This document shows positions 1-8,169 of a DNA stretch of 56,407 bases, one piece after another. The stretch spans positions 1-56,407 of the forward strand of contig CAYZIB010000008.1 in NCBI GenBank assembly GCA_964478425.1, read 5' to 3'. Origin of the DNA: CAYZIB01 sp964478425. Lineage in GTDB: Bacteria > Bacillota_I > Bacilli_A > Acholeplasmatales > WRBM01. Numbering within the stretch: the stretch's first letter is position 1; every line of letters starts with the position of its first letter. Under the pieces are notes generated by a model, which was not told the origin of the DNA, did not search any database, and saw nothing but the letters and a program-made list of their open reading frames with translations. Both the position numbers and the translations under genes were made by a program.

Positions 1-245
1 ATATTGTTTGAAAGTAACATTTATTTCCAATAAATTATCAATTTCTTTATGGAATACTTGTATTTGTTCATTTTTTCTAATCTCTATTTGTAGATGAATA
101 ACTATAACTGATTGTATAGGTAGGAAATCAAGTTTACTTCAATGAAGATATCCGTTTCTTAATTTATAAGCAAAAGACTGAGTCATTCGGCAACTATAAA
201 GTCGTTACTCAAAGCTTAAAAAGAAAAAAATGCGAACTTTTCTTT
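1..245. other. Left-edge stretch with no identifiable gene
   Basis: No complete gene can be supported before the rlmD promoter. On the + strand a frame stays open from about 120 and runs, in phase, into rlmD; on the - strand a frame is open from about 135 off the left edge. Bases 120-220 look less AT-rich than the other spacers, so this may be the remnant or tail of a neighbouring gene. I recognise no family in either translation. Confidence 0.4.
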
Positions 246-295
246 TTGTATTTAATGATAGAATATATACTTTTTCTTTCTTTTTTTATAAATTA

Positions 296-304
296 TGATA
301 TAAT
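296..304 (+). promoter_or_regulatory. Extended -10 promoter of rlmD
   Basis: The motif TGATATAAT (TG, one base, perfect TATAAT) lies 22 bases before the chosen rlmD start. No good -35 is visible, as is common for extended -10 promoters. It argues that the frame open further upstream is not part of the rlmD protein. Confidence 0.6.
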
Positions 305-326
305 GTTTACTGAAATGAGTGGTAGA

Positions 327-1670
327 ATGAATCAAGTTAAATTAAATGAAGTTTTAATCTTAGATATTAAAAGATTAGGAATAAATGGTGAAGGTATAGC
401 TTTTTATAAAAAACAAACTATATTTGTTTTAAACGCTATTCCAAAAGAAGTTGTTGAAGTAAAAATTATTGAAGCAAATGATAAATATGCCAAAGGCGTT
501 GTAACAAGATATATTGAACAATCAGTTGATAGACAAATACCAAAATGTAAATATTATAACAGATGTGGTGGATGTCAAATGCAACATATAGCATATGATA
601 AACAACTTGAATTTAAAAAAGAAATTGTAATGGAATCATTAAGAAAATATAGTGGATTAAATCCTAGAAGTTTCGAAGTTAGAAATGTGATTGGAATGGA
701 TAATCCTTATGGATATAGAAATAAAAGTAGTTTGCCAACAAGCTATGATGGAAATAGAAGTGTTGTTGGAATTTATCAATTAAATGATCAAAAATTAGTT
801 TTTATTGATGAATGTATTATTCAACATGAATTAATTAATAAAATCAATAATGAAATATTAAAATTGATGGATAAAAATACAATAACTGCTTTTAATCATA
901 AAACAAATGAAGGGCATATTAAATATATTGTTTGTAGGGTTGGATTAAAGACATTAGAAGCTCAAGTGACTTTGGTTGTTAATCAAGAAAGTAGTAAAAT
1001 AAACAAACTTGCAAAAGATATAATTAAATTAGAAAATGTAGTATCTGTTTATAAATCTGATACTCCTGAATTTGGAATATTTGGAAAAAATTTAATTTTG
1101 CTTGAAGGTAAAAAAGAAATAATTGAAAAATTAGGTAGATTTAATTTTCAATTGCTTCCTAATTCATTTTTTCAATTAAATCCTGTTCAAACAGAAAAAT
1201 TATATGATTTAATAAAAAAATCTGCAAAATTAAGTAATAAAGAAGTAGTTTTAGATGCTTATTGTGGTGTTGGAACAATCAGTTTATGGATTAGTAAAAA
1301 TGCAAAGAAAGTTGTTGGAATTGATTCTAATAAAGAAGCTATTTTAAATGCTAAAGAAAATGCATTATTAAATAATATTAAAAATGTTGAATTTTATGCT
1401 GGAGATATTTATAAAACTGTTGATAATTTAGAATATGATTTTGATGTTTTGATTTGTGATCCACCAAGAACAGGGCTTGATAAAATGAGTGATTTTATAT
1501 TAAAAAAATTACCAAAAAGAGTTATATATGTTTCATGTAATCCCGCAATGCTTTCTAAAGATTTGAAAAAATTAAAAGAAAAATATATTGTTAATCAAAT
1601 AGAATTAATTGATATGTTTCCTAATACAAGTCATGTTGAATGTGTATGTCAACTTTCTTTAAAAAAATAA
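327..1670 (+). CDS. rlmD: 23S rRNA (uracil-5-)-methyltransferase, RlmD/RlmCD type
   Basis: This TrmA-family, SAM-dependent enzyme methylates uridine at C5 in 23S rRNA. In order it has an N-terminal TRAM RNA-binding domain (about residues 5-65), an Fe-S cluster motif with Cys near 74, 80 and 83 (C-x5-CGGC), a middle RNA-binding region, and a C-terminal Rossmann methyltransferase domain with DAYCGVGTISL (SAM binding), CDPPRTGLD and the catalytic-Cys motif VSCNPAML. The 447 residues match the usual ~450. The frame is open well upstream, but the extended -10 promoter at 296-304 and family alignment favour this ATG; an ATG 12 bases earlier is the alternative. In Bacilli one such enzyme can modify both U747 and U1939, so C versus D specificity is uncertain. 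Confidence 0.9.
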   Translation: MNQVKLNEVLILDIKRLGINGEGIAFYKKQTIFVLNAIPKEVVEVKIIEANDKYAKGVVTRYIEQSVDRQIPKCKYYNRCGGCQMQHIAYDKQLEFKKEIVMESLRKYSGLNPRSFEVRNVIGMDNPYGYRNKSSLPTSYDGNRSVVGIYQLNDQKLVFIDECIIQHELINKINNEILKLMDKNTITAFNHKTNEGHIKYIVCRVGLKTLEAQVTLVVNQESSKINKLAKDIIKLENVVSVYKSDTPEFGIFGKNLILLEGKKEIIEKLGRFNFQLLPNSFFQLNPVQTEKLYDLIKKSAKLSNKEVVLDAYCGVGTISLWISKNAKKVVGIDSNKEAILNAKENALLNNIKNVEFYAGDIYKTVDNLEYDFDVLICDPPRTGLDKMSDFILKKLPKRVIYVSCNPAMLSKDLKKLKEKYIVNQIELIDMFPNTSHVECVCQLSLKK

Positions 1671-1688
1671 TTTTATATTAAATTAATG

Positions 1689-1725
1689 AAATCAAATTAC
1701 TTTAATAGTAGTTTGATTTTTTTAT
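1689..1725 (+). terminator. Rho-independent terminator of rlmD
   Basis: An 11-bp stem (AATCAAATTAC pairing with GTAGTTTGATT, one G-T pair) is followed by a run of seven or more T. Confidence 0.85.
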
Positions 1726-1782
1726 TAAATTTATAAACATATAGTATATCATTTAATATTTATAGATATAGATATAATTAAT

Positions 1783-1811
1783 TTGGTTTTAATTATATTA
1801 TGTGATATAAT
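1783..1811 (+). promoter_or_regulatory. Promoter of the ywaF-like/pncA pair
   Basis: A TTGGTT -35-like hexamer lies 17 bases before an extended -10, TGATATAAT (1803-1811). The start codon follows 33 bases downstream. Confidence 0.6.
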
Positions 1812-1844
1812 TAATTATGTAAATTGAAAAAAAGAGGTATTGTT

Positions 1845-2585
1845 ATGCTTTCAAATTTAATTTTAACTCAATATAATGGAGTTTATGGCATTAGTCATAT
1901 TATTTATATGGTATTATGTATTTTATTATTTTTAGTAAGTTTAATATGTATAAAAAAATATGTAAAAGAAGAAAAAACAATTAATAAGATAATTAAAACG
2001 ACTGCTTTAGTATTATTAATAATGATCATATTGAATCGTATTTCTGTTACATACTACGATGTTGTGGTTAATAAAAGGGATGGATATACTTGGTTAAATC
2101 TAATTCCTAATTCATTTTGCGGATTATCAAGTTTGGTTTTATCTTTAAGTGTTTTATTTTTAAAAAAAGATAATAAAATTTTACATTGTATATCATATTT
2201 AGGGTTTCTTGGTGGATTTTTAACTTTCTTTTACCCAGATTTTCTTGATACACAATCTTTTTTTGATATTAGATCAATAACAGGATTATTACATCATACT
2301 ATTATGGTTTATTTAATAGTGCTAATGATTTTAACAAAATATTTTGTACCATCATTAAAAAAATGGCATATATATCCTATCGGTATGTGTATAATAATGA
2401 CTTTTGCAATATTTTTAAAAGATGCATTAGGTTTTAGTAAATCATTTCAAATTAATGAACCATTATTAAAATCATCACCTGTTTTAACATCATGGTATAT
2501 AGTAGGTATAATAAGTATTATTTTACAAATATTATTTATATTTATTTATGAACATTTAAATAATAAAAAAGGAGAACAAAAATGA
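1845..2585 (+). CDS. YwaF/TMEM164-family integral membrane protein (TIGR02206-like)
   Basis: A 246-residue, strongly hydrophobic protein with about seven membrane segments. The pattern resembles the YwaF/TP0381 family of conserved integral membrane proteins, including an N-terminal helix after a short outside segment, a conserved polar patch (NLIPNSFCGLSS) and a HHT motif in a later helix. Function in bacteria is not established. The frame allows a TTG start 21 bases earlier, but the AAAGAGGT ribosome site falls correctly only for this ATG. Its TGA stop overlaps the ATG of nicotinamidase (ATGA), so the two are translationally coupled. A second family member lies near 22.5-23.4 kb. Confidence 0.7.
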   Translation: MLSNLILTQYNGVYGISHIIYMVLCILLFLVSLICIKKYVKEEKTINKIIKTTALVLLIMIILNRISVTYYDVVVNKRDGYTWLNLIPNSFCGLSSLVLSLSVLFLKKDNKILHCISYLGFLGGFLTFFYPDFLDTQSFFDIRSITGLLHHTIMVYLIVLMILTKYFVPSLKKWHIYPIGMCIIMTFAIFLKDALGFSKSFQINEPLLKSSPVLTSWYIVGIISIILQILFIFIYEHLNNKKGEQK

Positions 2586-3091
2586 AAATATTAGTCGTAG
2601 TTGATATGCAAAATGATTTTATAAATGGCAGTTTAGGAACAAAAGAAGCAATTAGTATTGTTCCAAATGTTATTAACAAAATAAAAGAGTATGAAATTAA
2701 CAATAATTTAATCATATATACAAAAGATACACATTATGATAACTATTTATATACACAAGAAGGCAAAAAATTACCTGTAAAGCACTGTATAAAAGGAACA
2801 ATTGGACATGATATTCCCAAGAATATAATAAGAGATAATGATTTAATATTTGAAAAAACAACATTTGGTTCTACTGAACTTATTTCTTATTTAAATAAAA
2901 TAGAATTTGACGAAATTGAATTAGTTGGTTTATGTACAGATATATGTGTAATTAGTAATGCATTATTAATAAAAGCATTTTTCCCTGAAAAAAGAATATT
3001 AGTTGATAAATCATGTTGCGCAGGAGTCACTCCTTTATCACATGAAAAAGCACTAGATACAATGAAAATGTGCCAAATAGAAGTTTATTAA
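2582..3091 (+). CDS. pncA: Nicotinamidase, isochorismatase-like hydrolase
   Basis: The cysteine hydrolase converts nicotinamide to nicotinate and ammonia for NAD salvage, in the cytoplasm. Visible are the N-terminal catalytic Asp motif VVDMQNDF, the metal-ligand region KDTH (Asp/His), the Lys-containing stretch KHCIKGTIG, and the nucleophilic Cys in GLCTDICV. At 169 residues it is slightly shorter than typical bacterial PncA (180-210). A GGAGAAC ribosome site lies inside the end of the preceding membrane gene, with which it overlaps by four bases. The related isochorismatases share the fold, but the metal-binding His pattern fits nicotinamidase best. Confidence 0.85.
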   Translation: MKILVVVDMQNDFINGSLGTKEAISIVPNVINKIKEYEINNNLIIYTKDTHYDNYLYTQEGKKLPVKHCIKGTIGHDIPKNIIRDNDLIFEKTTFGSTELISYLNKIEFDEIELVGLCTDICVISNALLIKAFFPEKRILVDKSCCAGVTPLSHEKALDTMKMCQIEVY

Positions 3092-3101
3092 GGATGATTT
3101 G

Positions 3102-3130
3102 ACTATAATTTAATTAATTATAGTTTTTTT
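3102..3130 (+). terminator. Terminator after pncA
   Basis: The arms ACTATAATT and AATTATAGT form a 9-bp AT-rich hairpin followed by seven T. Confidence 0.75.
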
Positions 3131-3172
3131 ATAATTTTTGTAATTTTTTTTAATGATTTATCATAAAAATTA

Positions 3173-3201
3173 TTGAAAAGTCCCTGAGTAGGGATTATAA
3201 T
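3173..3201 (+). promoter_or_regulatory. Promoter with a palindromic spacer upstream of the two-gene unknown operon
   Basis: TTGAAA, a 17-base spacer and a perfect TATAAT form a strong sigma-A promoter. The spacer carries the inverted repeat TCCCT-GAGT-AGGGA (3181-3194), ideally placed for a repressor or activator dimer. The DNA-binding protein is unknown to me. Confidence 0.75.
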
Positions 3202-3249
3202 TATTTATGTAGTAAATGAAAATGTGATGAATTTTCGGGAGGTAAAAAT

Positions 3250-3648
3250 ATGAAAAAACAAACATTTGACAAAAAAAATTATAATTTTATTGATCTTTCA
3301 GAAACTGATATTAATCAATTTAGTCAATTAGAAATTGATAAAATGGTGGAAGAGACAAAAGAAGTATTACAAATGACAAAAGGGCAAGTTAAAAAAAGTA
3401 TTATGAACTTAGGGCTTGCTGGTGGATTACTTCATGCTAAAGGCGGACAATTTGTAAAAATTAATGCATTTACAGGTGCAAAATGGAAAAAGGGAAATAC
3501 TACAAAAGAAGAACAAAAAATGTTAAACAAAGTGTTTACAACTGCAAGATTTTACTATTTATTTAAAGTAGTTATAGTTCTTATTTCTAAAAATGAATCT
3601 CAACAAGATACAATCAATCCTACACTTGTACAAAAAATAGAAGCATAA
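3250..3648 (+). CDS. Hypothetical protein, first gene of a palindrome-controlled pair
   Basis: I do not recognise this 132-residue protein. It has a charged N-terminal half predicted to be helical, a central Gly-rich stretch (LGLAGGLLHAKGG), a Trp/Lys-rich patch (AKWKKGN), and a hydrophobic segment (FKVVIVLIS) near residues 105-115 that is short for a membrane helix. There is no signal peptide. The start is well supported by GGGAGG seven bases upstream. It ends one base before the next gene, so both are probably made from one mRNA under the promoter at 3173-3201. Confidence 0.75.
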   Translation: MKKQTFDKKNYNFIDLSETDINQFSQLEIDKMVEETKEVLQMTKGQVKKSIMNLGLAGGLLHAKGGQFVKINAFTGAKWKKGNTTKEEQKMLNKVFTTARFYYLFKVVIVLISKNESQQDTINPTLVQKIEA

Positions 3649-3649
3649 T

Positions 3650-4816
3650 ATGGGTTTATTTAGAAAAAGTTCAAATGAGAATAAAATCTTTTGGGATGCA
3701 TTAAATGATTATAAAAATCAAAATTATAATGAATGCTATACAAAAATAAATGAACTTGCAAATAATGATAATGCAAGAGCAAATTATTTAAAAGCTTTAT
3801 TATTATATAATCAAAATATAAATAAAACTGAAGAAATTGATTATAACTTATTAGAAGAATTAGTATATAACGCAGTTTCTAAAGGATATAACAAAGCATA
3901 TGGTTATTACGCATTTATTTTATATGTTCAAAATAAAATCCAAGAATTAATTGAATTTTTGAGTGAAAGCGAAAAAATAAAAGATGGAATTTATTTATCA
4001 TATAAGGCATCATATCTATTTGGTTTATATACTGATCATGAATTAGCAGATATAAATACAACAATTAAATTATTAAAAGAATCTATATCAATTTTAGAAA
4101 ATGAATATCAAGAATCTAATAATGATAAAAATACAGAAAGTCAAGAACAAGAATTATATAATCCATTTATTTATTATTCACATGCTTATGTTTTAAAGCA
4201 TACTAAATTTTTGCTTATGACATCTTATTATATAAATGATGATTGGAATAATAGGCAAGAATTTGTAAAATTATTCAATGATGTAAAACAAATTGAATCT
4301 AGAACCGAAAAGTTTAGAGCAACTATCTTATATATAAAAGCTATCATTCAAAATGTTTTAGGTATGAGTGATTTAAACGAAGCAAATAAAGCTATTGATT
4401 TTTTAAATGAATGTTATAACTCATTGACTGATGAAGAAAAAGAAGCTTACAGTGAAGATTATGATGATATTTATGATAAATATAGTGAATATTATGAAAT
4501 AGAAAAAGAAAATTTAGATGAAAGAGATATTGTTTATTCTGATGGATATGTAGACCAAAATGATATATCATTTTCAAATATAGGTAATGCAATAAAAAAT
4601 GGAATAATGAATTATGCTAATAGTTCACAAAATAATATCAATAAAATAATTTATACAATAAATGGTAAAAATTACACTCGTGATGATTATGGATATTTAT
4701 ATGATGAATTAAATATTAAAAGTGGGTATAGAATTGATAATTATAATAGGTTATATGATGAATATGATAATGAATTAGGATATTTTAATAATGATGGTAT
4801 ATTTATAGAAAGTTAA
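3650..4816 (+). CDS. Hypothetical TPR/Sel1-like protein with C-terminal Tyr-rich repeats
   Basis: This 388-residue soluble protein has helical pairs of roughly 35 residues over the first ~250 positions (for example the stretches with ARANYLKALLLYNQ and KAYGYYAFILY) that look like degenerate TPR or Sel1 repeats; the family is not certain. After an acidic linker the last ~60 residues carry two spaced copies of a Tyr-rich unit (YLYDE...GYRID and RLYDE...GYFN), suggesting short beta repeats. There is no signal peptide. It starts one base after the preceding gene and has little ribosome site of its own, so coupling is likely. It may be a scaffold working with the 132-residue partner; that is inference from pairing only. 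Confidence 0.7.
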   Translation: MGLFRKSSNENKIFWDALNDYKNQNYNECYTKINELANNDNARANYLKALLLYNQNINKTEEIDYNLLEELVYNAVSKGYNKAYGYYAFILYVQNKIQELIEFLSESEKIKDGIYLSYKASYLFGLYTDHELADINTTIKLLKESISILENEYQESNNDKNTESQEQELYNPFIYYSHAYVLKHTKFLLMTSYYINDDWNNRQEFVKLFNDVKQIESRTEKFRATILYIKAIIQNVLGMSDLNEANKAIDFLNECYNSLTDEEKEAYSEDYDDIYDKYSEYYEIEKENLDERDIVYSDGYVDQNDISFSNIGNAIKNGIMNYANSSQNNINKIIYTINGKNYTRDDYGYLYDELNIKSGYRIDNYNRLYDEYDNELGYFNNDGIFIES

Positions 4817-4841
4817 AAGCAAATTTAAATTTGCTTTTTTT
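4817..4841 (+). terminator. Terminator of the unknown two-gene operon
   Basis: AAGCAAAT pairs with ATTTGCTT and is followed by a T run, directly after the stop codon. Confidence 0.85.
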
Positions 4842-4926
4842 AATAATGTTTTATATTGTAATTAAAAGATAAATAATGTAAAATATATCATATAAATAAT
4901 ATTATTTTGGTTATCTAAGATATTTT

Positions 4927-4956
4927 TTGATAATTTGTTAATAATATATATACAAT
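4927..4956 (+). promoter_or_regulatory. Likely promoter of the HAD phosphatase
   Basis: TTGATA, an 18-base spacer and TACAAT precede an AAGAGGT ribosome site. Confidence 0.45.
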
Positions 4957-4975
4957 AAATTTTAAGAGGTAAAAA

Positions 4976-5548
4976 ATGAAAATATATGATTTGTTTGATA
5001 AAAAAAAGGATTATTTAATAAATAAAAAAGCATTTATTTTTGATATGGATGGTACGCTTGTTGATTCAATGCAATATTGGACACTTGAATTAGATTATGA
5101 TAAAAACAAATTTAATTCGAAATATGAATATATTAAAGAAAAATATGATACAACTATATTACCTAAAAATAATGCGATTAAATTTTTAGAATTTTTAAGA
5201 GCTAATAATATTCCTGTTTGTATTGCTTCTGACACTCCTAAAATTCTTTCTAATGGATTAATTGAAAGATATAACTTAAATAAATTAATAGATTTTTATA
5301 TTAGTAGTGAAGATGTAGGAAAATTTAAATATAATTCAACAGATATTTATCATCTTGCTGCTAAAAAATTTAATTTATCTCCAAAAGAATGTATTGTTTT
5401 TGAAGATAAATTAAAATTTTGCCAAATGGTTAAAGATGATGGGTTTTGTGTTGTTGGAGTTTATGATGAAGTAAGTAAAAATGAAGCAGATGGAATGAAA
5501 AAAAACTGTGATGATTTTATATATGATTTTGATGAGTTTTTCAATTAA
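4976..5548 (+). CDS. HAD-superfamily hydrolase with reduced cap
   Basis: A 190-residue cytoplasmic phosphatase-type protein. Motif I is FDMDGTLVDS with nucleophile and acid/base Asp, motif II is the Ser in IASDTP, the conserved Lys is in GKFKYN, and motif IV is FEDK. The segment between motifs I and II is only about 50 residues, much shorter than the four-helix cap of beta-phosphoglucomutase-like HADs, so the substrate may be larger or the cap minimal. A good AAGAGGT site sets the start. It has its own promoter and terminator. The substrate cannot be read from sequence. Confidence 0.75.
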   Translation: MKIYDLFDKKKDYLINKKAFIFDMDGTLVDSMQYWTLELDYDKNKFNSKYEYIKEKYDTTILPKNNAIKFLEFLRANNIPVCIASDTPKILSNGLIERYNLNKLIDFYISSEDVGKFKYNSTDIYHLAAKKFNLSPKECIVFEDKLKFCQMVKDDGFCVVGVYDEVSKNEADGMKKNCDDFIYDFDEFFN

Positions 5549-5581
5549 AAAAGCATTTAACAAAAAAAGTTAAATGCTTTT
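5549..5581. terminator. Bidirectional terminator between HAD gene and PTS permease
   Basis: A 13-bp stem (AAAAGCATTTAAC and its complement) with a 7-base A loop is flanked by T runs on both strands. It ends the + strand HAD gene and the - strand permease gene. Confidence 0.85.
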
Positions 5582-5584
5582 ATT

Positions 5585-6721
5585 TTATATTGTAAAATCA
5601 CCAGGTTTGATTAAATCATATTTTCTGAATATTAAGTCAATAATATAAACTAAGATAATCGGTAAAATTATTTCTAATCCAAAAATTCCAACCCACATTT
5701 GCCATGAATTATTCATTGAAGCAAAAGTTCCTATTTGACCAACTAATCCTGCTGTCCCCATGCCTGCACTAGAACCAATGCATTTTATTTTTAATAAACA
5801 AGTTGAAATAGGACCTAAAATTGCACTAGCAATAATTGTTGGTAACCAAATAATAGGTTTTTTTAATATATTTTTAAATTCTAACATACTTGTTCCTATA
5901 CCAATGGAAATAACCATTCCGATTGGATTATCTTTTCTTGCTTCTACAGCAAATCCGACCATTTGTGTAGAACATCCAACAACAGCAGCACCTGAAGCAA
6001 TTATTAGACCACTATATTCTTTTAAATTAATTGCTGTATCAATAGTAATACCATTTGGTAATGTGAATATCATTGCTGCAATGGCAGCACTTGATATGGG
6101 CGCTGTTAATGCCATTCCCATAACTATTGAAACAATAATTCCCATTAAAAATGGTGCTTGATTTGTTCCTTCATTAACAATAAATTGTACAGCATATGTA
6201 ATATATATTGCAGGATATCTAATAATTAAACTAATTATACATGATATTAATATTCCAAATAATGGAACAATTAAGATATCTACAGGAGTTTTTTTTCTTA
6301 ATACAAGTTTCATTAAAAAATAAACTAAAATACATACTAAAAATATAGTTAATGGATCACCAATCTTTAAGGTATTTTGATATGCTCCATTTGTAACAAA
6401 TTTCGTAGATAATGAATAAAATGCCGCAATTTCACCTGACATTGCAAGAACTATTGTTTTTAAAGAATCAAGTTTTAATGCGATTGCAATCCCTATCCCT
6501 ATTCCTGCGCCTGTTAATATTTGAAGTATATAACTAATTCCATTATTACTATTTAAAACATTATAAATATCATTTGTGAATGGTAAATTAATACTTTTAA
6601 TGATTGTTGCAATTGTCCCAATTATTGTTCCAATTATTAATGTTGAAAATAGTCCATAAGCCATTCCATTTAATGATGTTATAAAAAAATTTAACATCTT
6701 TCTTTCTTTTTTTTCTTCCAT
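5585..6721 (-). CDS. PTS EIIC-type sugar permease (PTS_EIIC_2 family)
   Basis: A 378-residue membrane protein with about ten helices, matching the compact EIIC_2 group rather than glucose-type EIICs. Gly-rich helices such as LIIGTIIGTIATI and GAGIGIGIAIALKL and the cluster with GCSTQMVGFAVEA near residue 250 are family-like. There are no EIIA or EIIB domains here or nearby, so phosphotransfer partners, if any, are encoded elsewhere; some members may not be PTS-coupled at all. The ATG is preceded by AAGGAAG at good spacing. It is transcribed away from the maltodextrin-type operon. Confidence 0.7.
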   Translation of the reverse strand: MEEKKERKMLNFFITSLNGMAYGLFSTLIIGTIIGTIATIIKSINLPFTNDIYNVLNSNNGISYILQILTGAGIGIGIAIALKLDSLKTIVLAMSGEIAAFYSLSTKFVTNGAYQNTLKIGDPLTIFLVCILVYFLMKLVLRKKTPVDILIVPLFGILISCIISLIIRYPAIYITYAVQFIVNEGTNQAPFLMGIIVSIVMGMALTAPISSAAIAAMIFTLPNGITIDTAINLKEYSGLIIASGAAVVGCSTQMVGFAVEARKDNPIGMVISIGIGTSMLEFKNILKKPIIWLPTIIASAILGPISTCLLKIKCIGSSAGMGTAGLVGQIGTFASMNNSWQMWVGIFGLEIILPIILVYIIDLIFRKYDLIKPGDFTI

Positions 6722-6752
6722 AATAAATTCTTCCTTTTATATTCTAAACCAA

Positions 6753-6781
6753 ATTATACTACAAAATATTTTTACTATCTA
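6753..6781 (-). promoter_or_regulatory. Promoter of the PTS permease gene
   Basis: On the - strand TAGATA, a 17-base spacer and a perfect TATAAT precede the permease start. Confidence 0.6.
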
Positions 6782-6800
6782 TTCTTTTTTTAAAATTAAA

Positions 6801-6817
6801 TAATAAAAGCGTTATTA
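6801..6817. promoter_or_regulatory. cre-like palindrome (candidate CcpA/LacI-family operator)
   Basis: The sequence TAATAA-AAGCG-TTATTA is a palindrome with the central CG typical of LacI/CcpA operators. Positions 6804-6817 match the cre consensus TGWAANCGNTNWCA at 12 of 14 bases by eye. It lies between the divergent PTS permease and maltodextrin-type genes, where one operator could serve both. No regulator gene is in the window. Confidence 0.5.
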
Positions 6818-6888
6818 AAATTTAATTTATATGTTTATAAAAAAATTATTTGTTAAAAATAATATAAAGGAGATTAAAGGAGGAAAAA

Positions 6889-8148
6889 ATGAAAAAAATA
6901 AGTTTTATTAATATTTTATTTTTAATAGTAATAATTTTATCCTCATGTAAAATTAAAGAATTAAATGATCTTAATACAATAAATATATGGGCAACAGCAA
7001 AAGAAGAAGAAATTATAAATATTGTTGTTGATGATTATAATAAAAAAAATGATGAAAAAATAAATGTTAAATTTAAAGCAATATCAGAAGCAGATTGTGG
7101 ATTAACATTAGCAATTGATCCAACAATAAAAGACGCTCCAGCATTATTTTTAATAGCTGATGACCAAATTAATAATTTGGCAAGTAAAAATATTTTATTT
7201 GAATTAAAAGATACGAGAAAAGAAAATATTATAAAAAATACAAATAATTTTGCTTTAAATAGCGCAATGATTGATGAATCATTATATGGATATCCAGTTA
7301 CCATGGATAATGGGTATTTTTTATGGTATAACAAATCTTTTTTAAATGATGAGGACATAAATAATTTTGAAACTATATTAAATAAAGCGTCATATTATAA
7401 AAAAAATTTTTTAATGGAAATTAATAATGGATGGTATGCCAATACATTTATTATGTCTCCAGAAGCAGAAGGACTTAATTCTTTATTTTGGAAAACAAAT
7501 AAAAATGGTAATTATTATGAAACAACATGGGATTCAGAAACATCAATTATGGTATGTGAATATATAGAAAGTATAATAAAACCATATTATGAAAAAGGGA
7601 TTTTTATAACAGGAGGAAACGCTGATATTGTAGCTGGGTTTAAAAACCAAAGTTTAATTGCTGCAGTTTCAGGAATTTGGTTAGAAAAAGATTTAAAAGA
7701 GGCAATCGGTAATAATTTAGGTGCAGCAAAATTACCAGAATATAAAATAAATAATAAACAATATCAAATGGCATCTTTTGGAGGAACGAAGGTATATTGT
7801 ATTAATAAAACAAGACCAATAGAAGAACAAAAAATAGCAGTTAAACTTGCTGAATTATTAACCAATAAGGAAAATCAATTATTAAGATTTAAATTACGAG
7901 GATCTTTACCATGCAATAATGAAGCTATAATTGATAAAGCATATTTAGATAATGTTTCAATTGGAGCAAAGGCATTACAAGAACAAAGTAATTATGCTTG
8001 TATTCAAGCAAAAACAGCAGAAAATAGATACTGGGATGTTGGTAAAGCAATAGGTCAAGCATATTTAGATGGACAATTTGGAAGTAATGTTTATTCATGG
8101 AAACAATTTTTAAAAAATAAATGTAATATTTTAAGAAAAGTCCAATAA
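6889..8148 (+). CDS. Sugar ABC transporter substrate-binding lipoprotein, MalE-like
   Basis: This 419-residue extracellular binding protein belongs to the maltose/maltodextrin type of ABC solute-binding proteins. It has a lipoprotein signal peptide ending in LSSC (Cys20), then the usual two-lobe fold with family landmarks NIWATAKEEE near the mature N-terminus, YGYPVTMDNGYFLWYNK, AAVSGIWLE and a C-terminal region with NRYWDVGKAIGQA. The ribosome site GGAGG is ideal. It is first in an operon with two permeases and 4-alpha-glucanotransferase, which suggests malto-oligosaccharides; this is inferred from context. Confidence 0.85.
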   Translation: MKKISFINILFLIVIILSSCKIKELNDLNTINIWATAKEEEIINIVVDDYNKKNDEKINVKFKAISEADCGLTLAIDPTIKDAPALFLIADDQINNLASKNILFELKDTRKENIIKNTNNFALNSAMIDESLYGYPVTMDNGYFLWYNKSFLNDEDINNFETILNKASYYKKNFLMEINNGWYANTFIMSPEAEGLNSLFWKTNKNGNYYETTWDSETSIMVCEYIESIIKPYYEKGIFITGGNADIVAGFKNQSLIAAVSGIWLEKDLKEAIGNNLGAAKLPEYKINNKQYQMASFGGTKVYCINKTRPIEEQKIAVKLAELLTNKENQLLRFKLRGSLPCNNEAIIDKAYLDNVSIGAKALQEQSNYACIQAKTAENRYWDVGKAIGQAYLDGQFGSNVYSWKQFLKNKCNILRKVQ

Positions 8149-8169
8149 TAAAAAAAGGAGTTGATTTAT

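Noticed and set aside
3086..3249. Riboswitch between pncA and the unknown operon.
   Set aside because: The palindrome lies in the promoter spacer, upstream of the predicted transcript start, so it would act as DNA rather than as leader RNA.
5760..6161. A 133-codon open frame on the + strand inside the PTS permease gene.
   Set aside because: It is antisense to a well-supported membrane protein, has no ribosome site, and resembles no family.
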